Below, piece after piece: positions 8,468-16,924 of a stretch of 64,000 bases of DNA; positions within the stretch are counted from its first letter, which is position 1, and the number at the start of each line of letters is the position of its first letter. A program made the translations under genes and the position numbers. Origin of the DNA: Mucilaginibacter sp. OK098 (GTDB taxonomy: Bacteria > Bacteroidota > Bacteroidia > Sphingobacteriales > Sphingobacteriaceae). The notes below the pieces were generated by a model, which saw only the letters and a program-made list of their open reading frames with translations, ran no database searches and had not been told where the DNA came from. The stretch is taken from assembly GCF_900142915.1 (NCBI RefSeq), contig NZ_FRCM01000003.1:124504-188503 (forward strand). The letters run 5' to 3'.

Positions 8468-9761
8468 ACCGGCACTGCTTGTAATGGCTGCGTTGCTTGC
8501 CGTTAACAGCGGGGGCTTTGCACAAAAGAAATCAGCCTCAGCAAAAAAAAAGCCGGTTGTTTGTGTTACAGCAAATTTTAACGAGGAGGATTTCCAGGCG
8601 AAAATGGATAATCTTGGTAAAAGCCTTGAAGCCGGAATGAAGGATTTAGGCAAAAATCTGTCGGCATCAATAAACAACCTTGCATCAAGTATAAGCATTA
8701 ATGTAAATGATGGGGATAATGACAATGTGGTTAATGTTGACCCAAAAATTGAGCTTAATGTTGATGGTTTGTTAAAGAACCTCGATATTAATGTTGCTGA
8801 CAATAATGAGGGAGATGCAACTGAAAGCGACAACCAAAGCTTAAAGATAAAAAACTACAGCAAGAGCTACCCCCTTGATGCTAACGACAGGATAAAGCTG
8901 AGCAACCAGTATGGGAAAATTACGGTAAATACCTGGGACAGGCGCGAAGTGAAGGTTGATATCCAGATTAAGGCCGAAGCCAGGAATGACGACGACGCCC
9001 AGAAACTAATGGATGGCGTACAGATAAGCGACAGCAAAAATGGCGACCAGGTATCATTTAAAACTAATATCTCGCGGGATGACGATGGGTTTTGGAGTCT
9101 TTTTAATTTTGGCGGAAGAAATAAAAAACAAAAACTTACCATAAATTATGTGGTTTACATGCCCGCCAAAACAGATCTGAATGTTGAAGCAAGTTATGGT
9201 TCAATTGAGTTGCCTGACCTGGATGGAAAGGTGAAAATCAGCACATCATATGGCAGCACTTCTGTACAGAGCTTATCAAACCCATCAAATGAAATTGAGG
9301 GCAGCTATGGCAGCTTAAAAGTTGGCTCGATGAATGGCGGCAGACTTGATTTTTCGTACGGAAGCGTTGATATGGAAGAGTGTAATAATTTAAAAGCCGA
9401 TTTGAGTTATGGCTCATTCAAATTGGGTAAATTAAAGGGTATCGGCGAGTTTGACTTATCATATGTAGGTGGCTTTAAAATAGGTGAAGTTGCAAGTTCA
9501 TTAAAAAGGCTGAATATCAATAGTTCTTATTCAGGGGCAGATGTAGGCATTTCGCCAAACAGCAACTTTGAGTTTGATATTACCACAAGCTATGGTGGCT
9601 TCAACTACAATGATAATAACGTATTTATCACCAGCAAAAACCCGCCTGATGGCAGCAAACACATTGGCACAACCCGTAACTATAAGGGCCATGTTGGTAA
9701 AGGTAATTCAGATGCCCGCGTAACCATTAATACAAGCTATGGAGGCGTTCATTTTGAATAA
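8448..9761 (+). CDS. exported DUF4097-type beta-repeat protein
   Basis: Signal peptide (1-25, ending GGFAQ), a lysine/asparagine-rich N-terminal region, then a C-terminal half (about 145-437) built from repeated strands containing SYGS/SYGG: ASYGSIEL, TSYGSTSV, GSYGSLKV, FSYGSVDM, LSYGSFKL, TSYGGFNY, TSYGGVHF. The regular spacing suggests a stacked beta-helix, as expected for DUF4097/DUF4098 proteins. It is the third gene of the ECF sigma operon and overlaps the anti-sigma gene, so it is probably part of the same envelope response. Function in the family is not established. A strong hairpin terminator follows. Confidence 0.8.
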   Translation: MRSRIYKPALLVMAALLAVNSGGFAQKKSASAKKKPVVCVTANFNEEDFQAKMDNLGKSLEAGMKDLGKNLSASINNLASSISINVNDGDNDNVVNVDPKIELNVDGLLKNLDINVADNNEGDATESDNQSLKIKNYSKSYPLDANDRIKLSNQYGKITVNTWDRREVKVDIQIKAEARNDDDAQKLMDGVQISDSKNGDQVSFKTNISRDDDGFWSLFNFGGRNKKQKLTINYVVYMPAKTDLNVEASYGSIELPDLDGKVKISTSYGSTSVQSLSNPSNEIEGSYGSLKVGSMNGGRLDFSYGSVDMEECNNLKADLSYGSFKLGKLKGIGEFDLSYVGGFKIGEVASSLKRLNINSSYSGADVGISPNSNFEFDITTSYGGFNYNDNNVFITSKNPPDGSKHIGTTRNYKGHVGKGNSDARVTINTSYGGVHFE

Positions 9762-9820
9762 GGCATTAACTTTTAGCATTGGGTTTCATACACCTGGCTT
9801 ATGAAGTTTTGAACCGGCGT

Positions 9821-9880
9821 AGCCCTCAAAAAGACTTCTAAAAATTAAATCGAATTAATTTTTAGAAGTCTTTGGGCTTT
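9821..9880. terminator. bidirectional terminator between convergent genes
   Basis: A perfect 19-bp stem (9830-9848 with 9855-9873) with a 6-nt loop is extended by AGCCC (9821-9825) pairing with GGGCT (9874-9878). T runs follow outside the stem on the plus strand. The stop codon of the minus-strand sigma gene (9855-9857) lies inside the right arm, so one element serves both genes. Confidence 0.9.
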
Positions 9881-11111
9881 TAGTCAGTATCTTATTTAAA
9901 CTTTTTTCTATCGTCGCCTTATCTGTTTCCGACTTTGCCAACTTCAGTGCTTTTTTTAGATGTTCACCGGCCTTTTCATTATCCACATCGGTATATAAAT
10001 GACCCAGCAGGGAATAATACAAATGATTATCCACCAGCTTTAGTTTTTCAGCTTCAGCAATAGCAGCCGGTTTGCCGTTTGCTTTGGCAAGCGCATATGT
10101 GCGGTTCAGCGCCGCCATTGGCGAGTATTCAATTATAAGCAGCTTGTTATACAGTTGCAAAACACCTTCCCATTTTTCAGTTGTATCGTTACGATTGGTA
10201 TGCCACCAGGCTATACCGGCTTCAAGATGGTATTTTGATACTTCGTTGCCTTCAGCGGCGGCATTTAAATAATACTTTCCTCTTTTTATCAGATCATTAT
10301 CCCAAAGGTTGATATCCTGGTCTTCGTATAAAACCTGTTCGCCATGCTGATTTATCCTGGCCTCAAATCTTGATGCTTGGAAACACATCAAGGCCAGTAA
10401 GGCATTTACCATGGGTTTATTTGTAGCCTCATTTGCAGTAAGCAAATAGTTGAGGCGCATAGCTTCAACACAAAGCTCTTTCCGCAAACTTGTATTTTGC
10501 GAGATAGAATAATAACCTTCATTAAATAGCAGGTATAAGGTAGTTAATACAGTTTCAAGCCTTTTATCAATCTCCGCGCTTGCGGGGAAAGCAATCTTCA
10601 CATTTTCTTCCCGTAATTTTCCCTTCGCCCTGGTAAGGCGTTTATTAATGGTTTCTTTATTACTTAAAAAAGCATTCGCAATCTCCTCGATCCCAAAACC
10701 GCAAAGGATCCGTAACGACAAACCAATCTGTGCTTCGGCAGGTATAGAAGGGTGGCAAATGGCAAACATCATTTGCAGCTGGCTGTCAATTATATTATTG
10801 TCAGACAAGTCGATGTCTATCTCATGCAATTCGGCGTTACTATACCTGATCTCTGTTGTAATCTTTTCGGCAAACAGCTTGTTGCGCCTTAAATAGTCAC
10901 GGGCCTTATTTTTTGCTACCGTGTAAAGCCATGCCACCGGGTTTTCGGGCAAGCCTTTAATGCTCCATGTTTCTGAGGCCAGTAAAAAGGTATCGCTGGC
11001 AATGTCTTCGGCAATCTCTATGTGCTCAAAACCAAATAGCTTACCCAGTACAGCCGTAATTTTACTAAACTCTGTTCTAAATAAATGCGGGATCAATTCC
11101 TGTTGTTCCAT
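9855..11111 (-). CDS. ECF42-type sigma factor with C-terminal TPR-like domain (DUF6596)
   Basis: A 418-residue sigma factor. Region 2 lies at about 10-80 (FEHIEIAEDIASDTFLLASETW, NPVAWLYTVAKNKARDYLRR) and region 4 at about 115-165 (LSLRILCGFGIEEIANAFLSNKETINKRLTRAKGKLRE). A 250-residue helical extension follows, with TPR-like pairs (YNKLLIIEYSPMAALNRTYALAKANG, YYSLLGHLYTDV). That extension is the hallmark of ECF group 42, which has no anti-sigma factor and is linked to DGPF/YCII proteins. The YCII gene lies 113 nt upstream on the same strand, fitting that pairing. The C-terminal domain is thought to control activity. Confidence 0.92.
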   Translation of the reverse strand: MEQQELIPHLFRTEFSKITAVLGKLFGFEHIEIAEDIASDTFLLASETWSIKGLPENPVAWLYTVAKNKARDYLRRNKLFAEKITTEIRYSNAELHEIDIDLSDNNIIDSQLQMMFAICHPSIPAEAQIGLSLRILCGFGIEEIANAFLSNKETINKRLTRAKGKLREENVKIAFPASAEIDKRLETVLTTLYLLFNEGYYSISQNTSLRKELCVEAMRLNYLLTANEATNKPMVNALLALMCFQASRFEARINQHGEQVLYEDQDINLWDNDLIKRGKYYLNAAAEGNEVSKYHLEAGIAWWHTNRNDTTEKWEGVLQLYNKLLIIEYSPMAALNRTYALAKANGKPAAIAEAEKLKLVDNHLYYSLLGHLYTDVDNEKAGEHLKKALKLAKSETDKATIEKSLNKILTKSPKTSKN

Positions 11112-11158
11112 AATGAAAAAAGCCTCTGCAATAATACAAAGGCTTAAGTAAAAAGTTT

Positions 11159-11217
11159 AAATATCGAACACTGAATATTGAACGCTGAAGTCAGTCATTA
11201 TTCATCATTCGATATTT
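11159..11217. repeat. inverted word-repeat element
   Basis: AAATATCGAA (11159-11168) and TTCGATATTT (11208-11217) are a perfect 10-bp inverted repeat. They enclose degenerate words GAATATTGAAC and GAACGCTGAAG. It lies between the YCII gene and the sigma gene. Confidence 0.65.
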
Positions 11218-11224
11218 ATTTAAC

Positions 11225-11566
11225 TTACATTGGGTTAATGTCCCGTACTTCTACATTCCCGTCAAATTCAAAAATCGGGCAGCCTTTTGCTATCTCAACA
11301 GCTTCATCGTACGATTCAGCATTGATAATAGAATACCCACCTATTAATTCTTTAATTTCGGTGTAAGGGCCGTCTGTAACCACATTGTTTGGCCTTACTA
11401 CTTTACCTTCTGAACCCAGACGGTTGCCCTGGCTGGTTAATTTGTTTTGGGCAGCAATCCCGCCGATCCAATCCATCCATTTTTTGGTGACAGCCTGCAA
11501 TTCTTCCGGAGAACCAGTTGGCTGGTTCTTAAAATCGTTTCTGTAAACTAAAAGAAAATCTTTCAT
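11225..11566 (-). CDS. YCII-related (DGPF) protein
   Basis: A 113-residue protein of the YCII/DGPF superfamily. The family signature appears as VTDGPYTEIKELIGGYSII, with YCII strands at both ends (KDFLLVYRND; FEFDGNVEVRDINPM). It is probably a small alpha-beta barrel dimer. Such proteins are regularly encoded beside ECF42 sigma factors, as here, and are thought to act in or respond to oxidative chemistry, but no activity is proven. The start at 11566 gives the usual MKDFLLVYRN N-terminus. Confidence 0.9.
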   Translation of the reverse strand: MKDFLLVYRNDFKNQPTGSPEELQAVTKKWMDWIGGIAAQNKLTSQGNRLGSEGKVVRPNNVVTDGPYTEIKELIGGYSIINAESYDEAVEIAKGCPIFEFDGNVEVRDINPM

Positions 11567-11685
11567 GATGCTTAGTGTTTTAATGTTTATACCCCAATGA
11601 CGATTGACGTTTTAAGGACAGGACAAATGATAAAAATTTATTTTCGAAACCTTTCGCCTTTTACCTTTCAGCTTTCACCTCCCCC

Positions 11686-12873
11686 TCAAAATACCCTGCA
11701 AAGCAGCCCCTTCAAATATTCGCCCTCCGGGAATGATGCCCTTACTGGATGATCTTCCGGCTGGCAAAACTGGTGAATAAACTGAACCTGCTTCCCCGCA
11801 TCCAAAGCAGCCCATGCAAGCACCTGTTTAAAGGTTTCCATGTCCATAGCGCCTGAGCAGGAATAAGTTGCCAGTAAGCCGCCCTTATTCAGCAGCAGCA
11901 TACCCAGACGGTTCAGGTCTTTATAAGCACGGGATGCTTTATCCAGGGCAGACCGTGATGGCGCGTATTTTGGCGGATCAAGTACCACAATATCAAAAAG
12001 CTCACCCTCCTCCCTGAATTTACGAAGCTGTTTATTTACATCAGATGCTATGGTTGTTACTTTATCAGCATCAAACTTATTCAGCAGCACATTTTCTTTT
12101 AAGGTATCAATTGCCAGTACAGAGCTGTCAACAGCGGTAACTGCAGCAGCGCCGTTTTGGAGACTGTTTAAGGTAAAGCCACCGGTATAACTAAAGCAAT
12201 CCAGCACCTTTTTCCCTTTTGAATATGCAGCCACAATTTTGCGGTTATCTCGCTGATCGCAATAAAACCCGGATTTTTGCCCTTCGGCTATATTTATGTT
12301 ATACTTAATTCCGTTTTCAATAACCTCAACCCTTTCAGGCGGGTGATTGCCTGCGAGCACAATATTTTGCGTTTGTAATCCTTCGTGGTTCCTGGATGAT
12401 GCATCACTTTTATCAAAAATACTTTCGGGCTTTAACAAACGCTGCAACTCTTCGATAATACAAGGCATCATTTTTTCAATACCTGAAGTCAGCACCTGTA
12501 CGGCCAGGTGATCGGCATATTTATCAACTATTAGTCCGGGCAGGTAATCAGATTCACTGAATATTAAACGGCAGGTATTGGTTATTCCATCCGCTAAAAG
12601 CTCATTACGGCCTGCAACGGCTATAGCTACCTTTTCTTTAAACCATTGTTCATCAACGGCTACAGATTCATCCCACTCCAGCAAACGCAGCGCAACCCTT
12701 GATTGATCGTTATAAAAACCATAGGCCATAAAACCGCCTTTGGCATCAATCAGTTTTACAATATCACCATTTGCAGGTTTCCCATTTACCTTTTCAATGG
12801 CGCCCGAAAACACCCAGGGGTGACGGTGTAAAACTGCTTTTTCTTTACCCTTTTTTAATATAACCTCAATCAT
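11686..12873 (-). CDS. rlmI: 23S rRNA m5C1962 methyltransferase RlmI-like
   Basis: A 395-residue class I SAM methyltransferase of the RlmI/RlmK family. An N-terminal PUA domain (about 1-75, RHPWVFSGAIEKVNG) and a central beta domain are followed by the Rossmann fold. SAM motif I is LDCFSYTGGFTL (225-236), motif IV is LDPPKYAPSRS (298-308), and YSCSGAM carries the catalytic cysteine (C339). The enzyme methylates C1962 of 23S rRNA in E. coli; the exact target in Bacteroidota is inferred. Length and motif order are full. It stands alone. Confidence 0.92.
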   Translation of the reverse strand: MIEVILKKGKEKAVLHRHPWVFSGAIEKVNGKPANGDIVKLIDAKGGFMAYGFYNDQSRVALRLLEWDESVAVDEQWFKEKVAIAVAGRNELLADGITNTCRLIFSESDYLPGLIVDKYADHLAVQVLTSGIEKMMPCIIEELQRLLKPESIFDKSDASSRNHEGLQTQNIVLAGNHPPERVEVIENGIKYNINIAEGQKSGFYCDQRDNRKIVAAYSKGKKVLDCFSYTGGFTLNSLQNGAAAVTAVDSSVLAIDTLKENVLLNKFDADKVTTIASDVNKQLRKFREEGELFDIVVLDPPKYAPSRSALDKASRAYKDLNRLGMLLLNKGGLLATYSCSGAMDMETFKQVLAWAALDAGKQVQFIHQFCQPEDHPVRASFPEGEYLKGLLCRVF

Positions 12874-12951
12874 GTGTGCAAAGGTAGAAAATCAGTTGGC
12901 AGTTTTAAGTTGGCAGGAGGCAGTAATTCAATTGACCTGGACGGAGTTTTT

Positions 12952-13434
12952 TTACGAGGCTTCTAATCCCTCCAACTTCCTGATACTTTTATAACAGATA
13001 TAAAGTGGGATAATCCCGAAAACGCCGAAGCAGCAATCTATCAATCGCCAGTAAACGGGGATCTGCCGGATAGGCCCGGCAATAAATGCCAGCGGTAAAA
13101 CCATTGCGCAGGCAATCATCCCAAACTGAATTACCCAAATGTTTTTTACCGGATCTTTTAGCGGACCAATAAACGCGGTAGCAATAACTATATGGCCGAA
13201 AGCCAGCCAATCGGTCCCATAACTTAAATAAGGATAGCGGGTATTAGTATCTTTGACTGCAGCATAAATAGTTTCAACCCAATGTGCCATAAATGCAGGG
13301 AATATGGACGAATGATTCACCATAAAGGCCAGCTCTGTTTCAATAGGGAATGCTGTAACCCCGCTTAGTACCAGGCCAATAATAAAGATCAATACCCAAA
13401 TCCTGATCCGTTTCTGTAATTGCTGCTCATTCAT
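12952..13434 (-). CDS. four-TM membrane protein, unknown
   Basis: A 160-residue integral membrane protein with four predicted helices (about 12-30, 75-95, 103-125, 132-150) and a conserved-looking loop YPYLSYGTDWLAFGHIVIATAFIGPLKDP. I do not recognise a family. It follows the 719-residue cytochrome-like gene on the same strand with a 38-nt gap, so it may be the last gene of the PSCyt-type cluster. Confidence 0.7.
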   Translation of the reverse strand: MNEQQLQKRIRIWVLIFIIGLVLSGVTAFPIETELAFMVNHSSIFPAFMAHWVETIYAAVKDTNTRYPYLSYGTDWLAFGHIVIATAFIGPLKDPVKNIWVIQFGMIACAMVLPLAFIAGPIRQIPVYWRLIDCCFGVFGIIPLYICYKSIRKLEGLEAS

Positions 13435-13472
13435 CAGGTGTTATATATTTTAAATTATAAAGAGCGAAGCCT

Positions 13473-15632
13473 CTAATTTAAAAAGATCTCATCCATAAAC
13501 GCCCATTCCGGCCCTTTTTTTACCGAGTCCCAGGATGGCAGGTTTTGGATGTTTTTTGCTATGATCTTTAAGCAGGTAACTGGTTTAGCTGTATTTAACT
13601 TACAATCAATGCCCATTGCCATTGCCGGATCATCCTTTTTGGCAGCAGGTGGTATTACATTGCTAAGTAATTTCATATGGTTGATGTCTGCACCACCCCA
13701 AATCTCAATCCCGATAGGTAAAAAGATCTGGCTGCCTAAATTCCGTAAACAATTTATGGTGATGGTATGCAGGTCAACCGGTTTGGCAAACTGCATGTAG
13801 ATCTCTATGTTTTTTTGAGCGCCTATCCATTTACCGTTGCCAAAATTTGTACCGCCAAGGTCCTTATCTATTAGTGATTTAGCGCCATCAGCACTGTATT
13901 TTGTATTAGGAGGGGCTATAAAGCTGATGCTATCAGGCGTGTAGGTACTTTTAAATACATTAAACTGTACCACATCGCTGCTAAGCCAGCCGGACTTATA
14001 TGCTTTTACCTTTACGCCTGTATTTTGGCTAAGCTCAAGGCCCGGTTTATAGATGGCGGATTTTACGCTGTCGGGATTAGTGCCATCGGTTGTATAACGC
14101 AGCTCAACGCCTTTTATAGGGTGACTTAACTGCAATGGGATGGATTTAGCAAATACCAGCGTGGTGTTTTTTAACTGAGGGTCATTTAGCTTAATAGGTT
14201 TGCCATCATCCTTAAAGCTCTTTATAAATTCAATGTTTTTGCTGTGCTTTTGCAGATTCTGTACTTCGGCATCAGTTAAACCGGTATCCCACAGGGTAAT
14301 TTTTGTGAGGCCTTTTATAGCGCTAATCTGTTTAACAGCTGCTGCATTAAGTGGTGTTCCTGCAAGCGAGATCATTTTTAAATATTTGAGCTTTGCAAGT
14401 TCTTTTAAACCACTTCCGGTAATATCAGTAAAATTCAGATTCAGGACGTGCAGGTTTTCAAATTGCGCAATGGTTTTCAACTCAGCATCTTTTACAGGCA
14501 TCTTGCTTACATCAAGGGATACCACCTGTTGCTTTATCGCGCTCAACTCTTCTAACGCTTTGGGTTGATAGGTGCTTTTATTATAAATATTCACTCCCAA
14601 TGCCGGTGATTCTTTTGCAAGCGGATAGATAACCCGGTAATTATTATTCAGTTTTTTGATGAGCTTGTCGTCTGCGGCAGCAAAATCATATTTCTCTTCT
14701 GTTTCTTCGGCCGGTTTTAAATAGGTTGATGCAATTAACCTTAACGAATCATGAACAGGCAGATCGATCACCTTTTTCTTAAAATCTGCATTTTCTTTTA
14801 CCCAAAGGTAAAGCATGTTCAATTCATCCGGCGTTAGTTGCGGTTTGCCGGACGGCGGCATATGTTTTTTATCTTCTGCAACAAGGTGAATGCGTTGCAA
14901 TAGCAAGCTGATCTGCGGTTGCCCGGGAACAATCAGCTTTCCATCCTTACCCCCTTTTAAAATTGATTTTTCGTCTATCAGCATCAGCCCCCCTTTTGTT
15001 TTATCGGGGTTGTGGCAGCTGATACACTTGCTTTCAAATATGGGTTGGATCACATCCCTATAAACCAGCGCTTTATCAACCGGGACTAATTTTTTTTCGG
15101 GATGCCAAACCGGGGCTAATACAAAGTTATCGCCATGGGTAAGGTCGGCACCGAAATGACCTGCAAGTACAAGTGACAGCACGACAACAGCAGCTCCTGA
15201 TCTTGCAACTTTCACATTGTACCACCCGGCACTGCGGCACCAGTAAATTATTGTCGACACAAAAACAACACCTGCCCCAAGCCATTTGTGCCATTGCAGG
15301 GTGCTGCCCTCATAACCAGGCTCTTTTGATAAAAACAGGCCCATAATTGCTGTAAATGCAGCAAAAATTGCCCCTGTTAACCACAAATAGGTAGTAAAAT
15401 CGTGGTATAGCTTTTCTGTGCTGAACCTTTCTTTAAACCTGAAAAATTCCAGCATCATAGCCATTATCAACACCACAATAGGGAAATGAAGTATCAGCGG
15501 GTGCAACCGCCCAACCGGCTGTAGCCATTGCGGAATAACTATGCCCGAACCGAATACAAGAAAAAAGATGATAAAAATATTAAGGGCAAATAACAAATTC
15601 TCCACAAAACTTTTGTGCTTGCTTTTTATCAT
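13473..15632 (-). CDS. membrane c-type cytochrome-like protein with LRR and chitobiase-like C-terminal domains
   Basis: A 719-residue modular protein. Five TM helices lie in the first 160 residues (RLHPLILHFPIVVLIMAMMLEFFR resembles DUF2231). A PSCyt1-type domain follows with one haem motif CISCH (203-207) and the downstream HMPPSGKPQLTPDE. Leucine-rich repeats cover about 375-480, and a chitobiase/FN3-like module about 500-560 (ELRYTTDGTNPDS). A jelly-roll-like C-terminal domain ends the protein. The large part should face the periplasm. Single-CxxCH domains of this kind are typical of Planctomycetes and some Bacteroidota. Function unknown; electron transfer is inferred from the motif. Confidence 0.82.
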   Translation of the reverse strand: MIKSKHKSFVENLLFALNIFIIFFLVFGSGIVIPQWLQPVGRLHPLILHFPIVVLIMAMMLEFFRFKERFSTEKLYHDFTTYLWLTGAIFAAFTAIMGLFLSKEPGYEGSTLQWHKWLGAGVVFVSTIIYWCRSAGWYNVKVARSGAAVVVLSLVLAGHFGADLTHGDNFVLAPVWHPEKKLVPVDKALVYRDVIQPIFESKCISCHNPDKTKGGLMLIDEKSILKGGKDGKLIVPGQPQISLLLQRIHLVAEDKKHMPPSGKPQLTPDELNMLYLWVKENADFKKKVIDLPVHDSLRLIASTYLKPAEETEEKYDFAAADDKLIKKLNNNYRVIYPLAKESPALGVNIYNKSTYQPKALEELSAIKQQVVSLDVSKMPVKDAELKTIAQFENLHVLNLNFTDITGSGLKELAKLKYLKMISLAGTPLNAAAVKQISAIKGLTKITLWDTGLTDAEVQNLQKHSKNIEFIKSFKDDGKPIKLNDPQLKNTTLVFAKSIPLQLSHPIKGVELRYTTDGTNPDSVKSAIYKPGLELSQNTGVKVKAYKSGWLSSDVVQFNVFKSTYTPDSISFIAPPNTKYSADGAKSLIDKDLGGTNFGNGKWIGAQKNIEIYMQFAKPVDLHTITINCLRNLGSQIFLPIGIEIWGGADINHMKLLSNVIPPAAKKDDPAMAMGIDCKLNTAKPVTCLKIIAKNIQNLPSWDSVKKGPEWAFMDEIFLN

Positions 15633-15674
15633 CTAATATGAATAGTTTAAATTTTTAGTTCTATAGATTTATTA

Positions 15675-15765
15675 AATCTCTGCGTTTCTCAGTGTATTTC
15701 TCTCTGTGAACTTTGTGGTTACAAAAATAACCACAGAGGTCACGAAGCAACCGCAGAGAGCGCAA
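15675..15765. repeat. CTCTGTGAACTTTGTGGTTA-type intergenic repeat
   Basis: A hairpin with stem TGTGGTTA (15714-15721) and TAACCACA (15728-15735) is flanked by related words CTCTGCGTTTCTC, CTCTGTGAAC, CACAGAGGTCACG and CCGCAGAGAGCG. It is a known-looking Bacteroidota intergenic word repeat, lying inside the minus-strand cluster. Confidence 0.7.
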
Positions 15766-15782
15766 AGTTTGTATATAATGTC

Positions 15783-16808
15783 TTACACCCTTGTAAACTT
15801 ATAAGGATAAACCTTGCCCGATGCCCATTGCGCCACATACAAATTCTCGTCATTATCAACCAGTACATCATGCGGGTTTAAAAAGATCTTTTCGGCTTGT
15901 GCCATGGGTTGTAATACGCCGTCTTTGTATATAGGTTCGGTACCACCAAGGTTTGATACTACCTTGTTATTCTTATCCAAAATAGTAGTAAAGCCGGAGT
16001 TTTCTTTACCCAAATCAGGCGAGCGCAGTACCGCAGCATATAAATGATCGCCCTTTATTACCGGGCGGCATACACATGCTCCTGGAAGTTTTATTACTTC
16101 CATCAGCTTGCCATCCATACTAAAGCGTTTAAAGCAATTACGGGTACGATCAGTAATCAGCAGGGTTGGCGTTGGGTTGCGCCTGTCAATTACAATTCCG
16201 TGTGCATTATCCAAATGCTCGTCGCCATCGCCGCGCCCGCCAAAAAAATGTTTCAGCTTTCCGTTTTTATCATAATGCATTATGTATTGCGATCCGTAAC
16301 CATCAGCAATAAAGAAATCGCCATTGGTATCAACGGTGGTTTCAGTCGGGATAAAATCTTCGGGCTTTTTATAGACACCTGTTTCAAGCGGAACATCAAT
16401 GGTCATCAGGATCTTACCATCCATGGTGGTTTTATAAACCTGGTGCTTTACGGTATCTGTTATAAACAAAAACTCGGCGCCATTTTCATTAACCAAAGTA
16501 AGGCCGTGCGCTCCAGGAAATTCGTGTCCCCAGGTGTCCAGCAACTTGCCTGATTTATTATAGATAAGCACATTGTTCTTGGTTTCATTAGTAAGCAGCA
16601 AGATCCTGCCTTTTGAATCCTGAACCATCTCGTGGCAATCGTTCACCGGGTTTTTCATCGGATCGGCTTTGCTCCAATCCTTATCCATACGGTAGCGCAT
16701 ATTACCATGCCCGTAAATTGGGCCGTCATTTTTTGCCAACAGATCTTTTGCTATAAAAAAGCTGCCGGTGAATACGGCTGACTGCTTGATGAATTTTCTT
16801 CTTTCCAT
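15783..16808 (-). CDS. Tat-exported six-bladed beta-propeller (NHL-type) protein
   Basis: A 341-residue protein with a twin-arginine signal (RRKFIK at 3-8, hydrophobic stretch to about 24). NHL/6-bladed propeller repeats follow: NDCHEMVQDSKGRILLLTNE, GAHGLTLV, IPTETTVDTNGDFFIADGYGSQYIMHYD, NAHGIVIDRRNPTPTLLITDR and LNPHDVLVDNDENLYVAQW. The pattern resembles peptidyl-alpha-hydroxyglycine lyase-like propellers. Several histidines in the HG/HD motifs could bind a metal. It sits between the DUF1501 gene and the LRR-cytochrome gene. Export through Tat suggests folding, and perhaps cofactor loading, in the cytoplasm. Confidence 0.85.
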   Translation of the reverse strand: MERRKFIKQSAVFTGSFFIAKDLLAKNDGPIYGHGNMRYRMDKDWSKADPMKNPVNDCHEMVQDSKGRILLLTNETKNNVLIYNKSGKLLDTWGHEFPGAHGLTLVNENGAEFLFITDTVKHQVYKTTMDGKILMTIDVPLETGVYKKPEDFIPTETTVDTNGDFFIADGYGSQYIMHYDKNGKLKHFFGGRGDGDEHLDNAHGIVIDRRNPTPTLLITDRTRNCFKRFSMDGKLMEVIKLPGACVCRPVIKGDHLYAAVLRSPDLGKENSGFTTILDKNNKVVSNLGGTEPIYKDGVLQPMAQAEKIFLNPHDVLVDNDENLYVAQWASGKVYPYKFTRV

Positions 16809-16924
16809 ATTTTTTTTGATCTTTTTTTGTCTGAACCATGATTTACCTGATTTCAGGATTTCCTGATGCTTGTCTAGTCTTACATCATGTCAATCCTTTA
16901 ATCCTACGAATCATGGTTCAAAAA

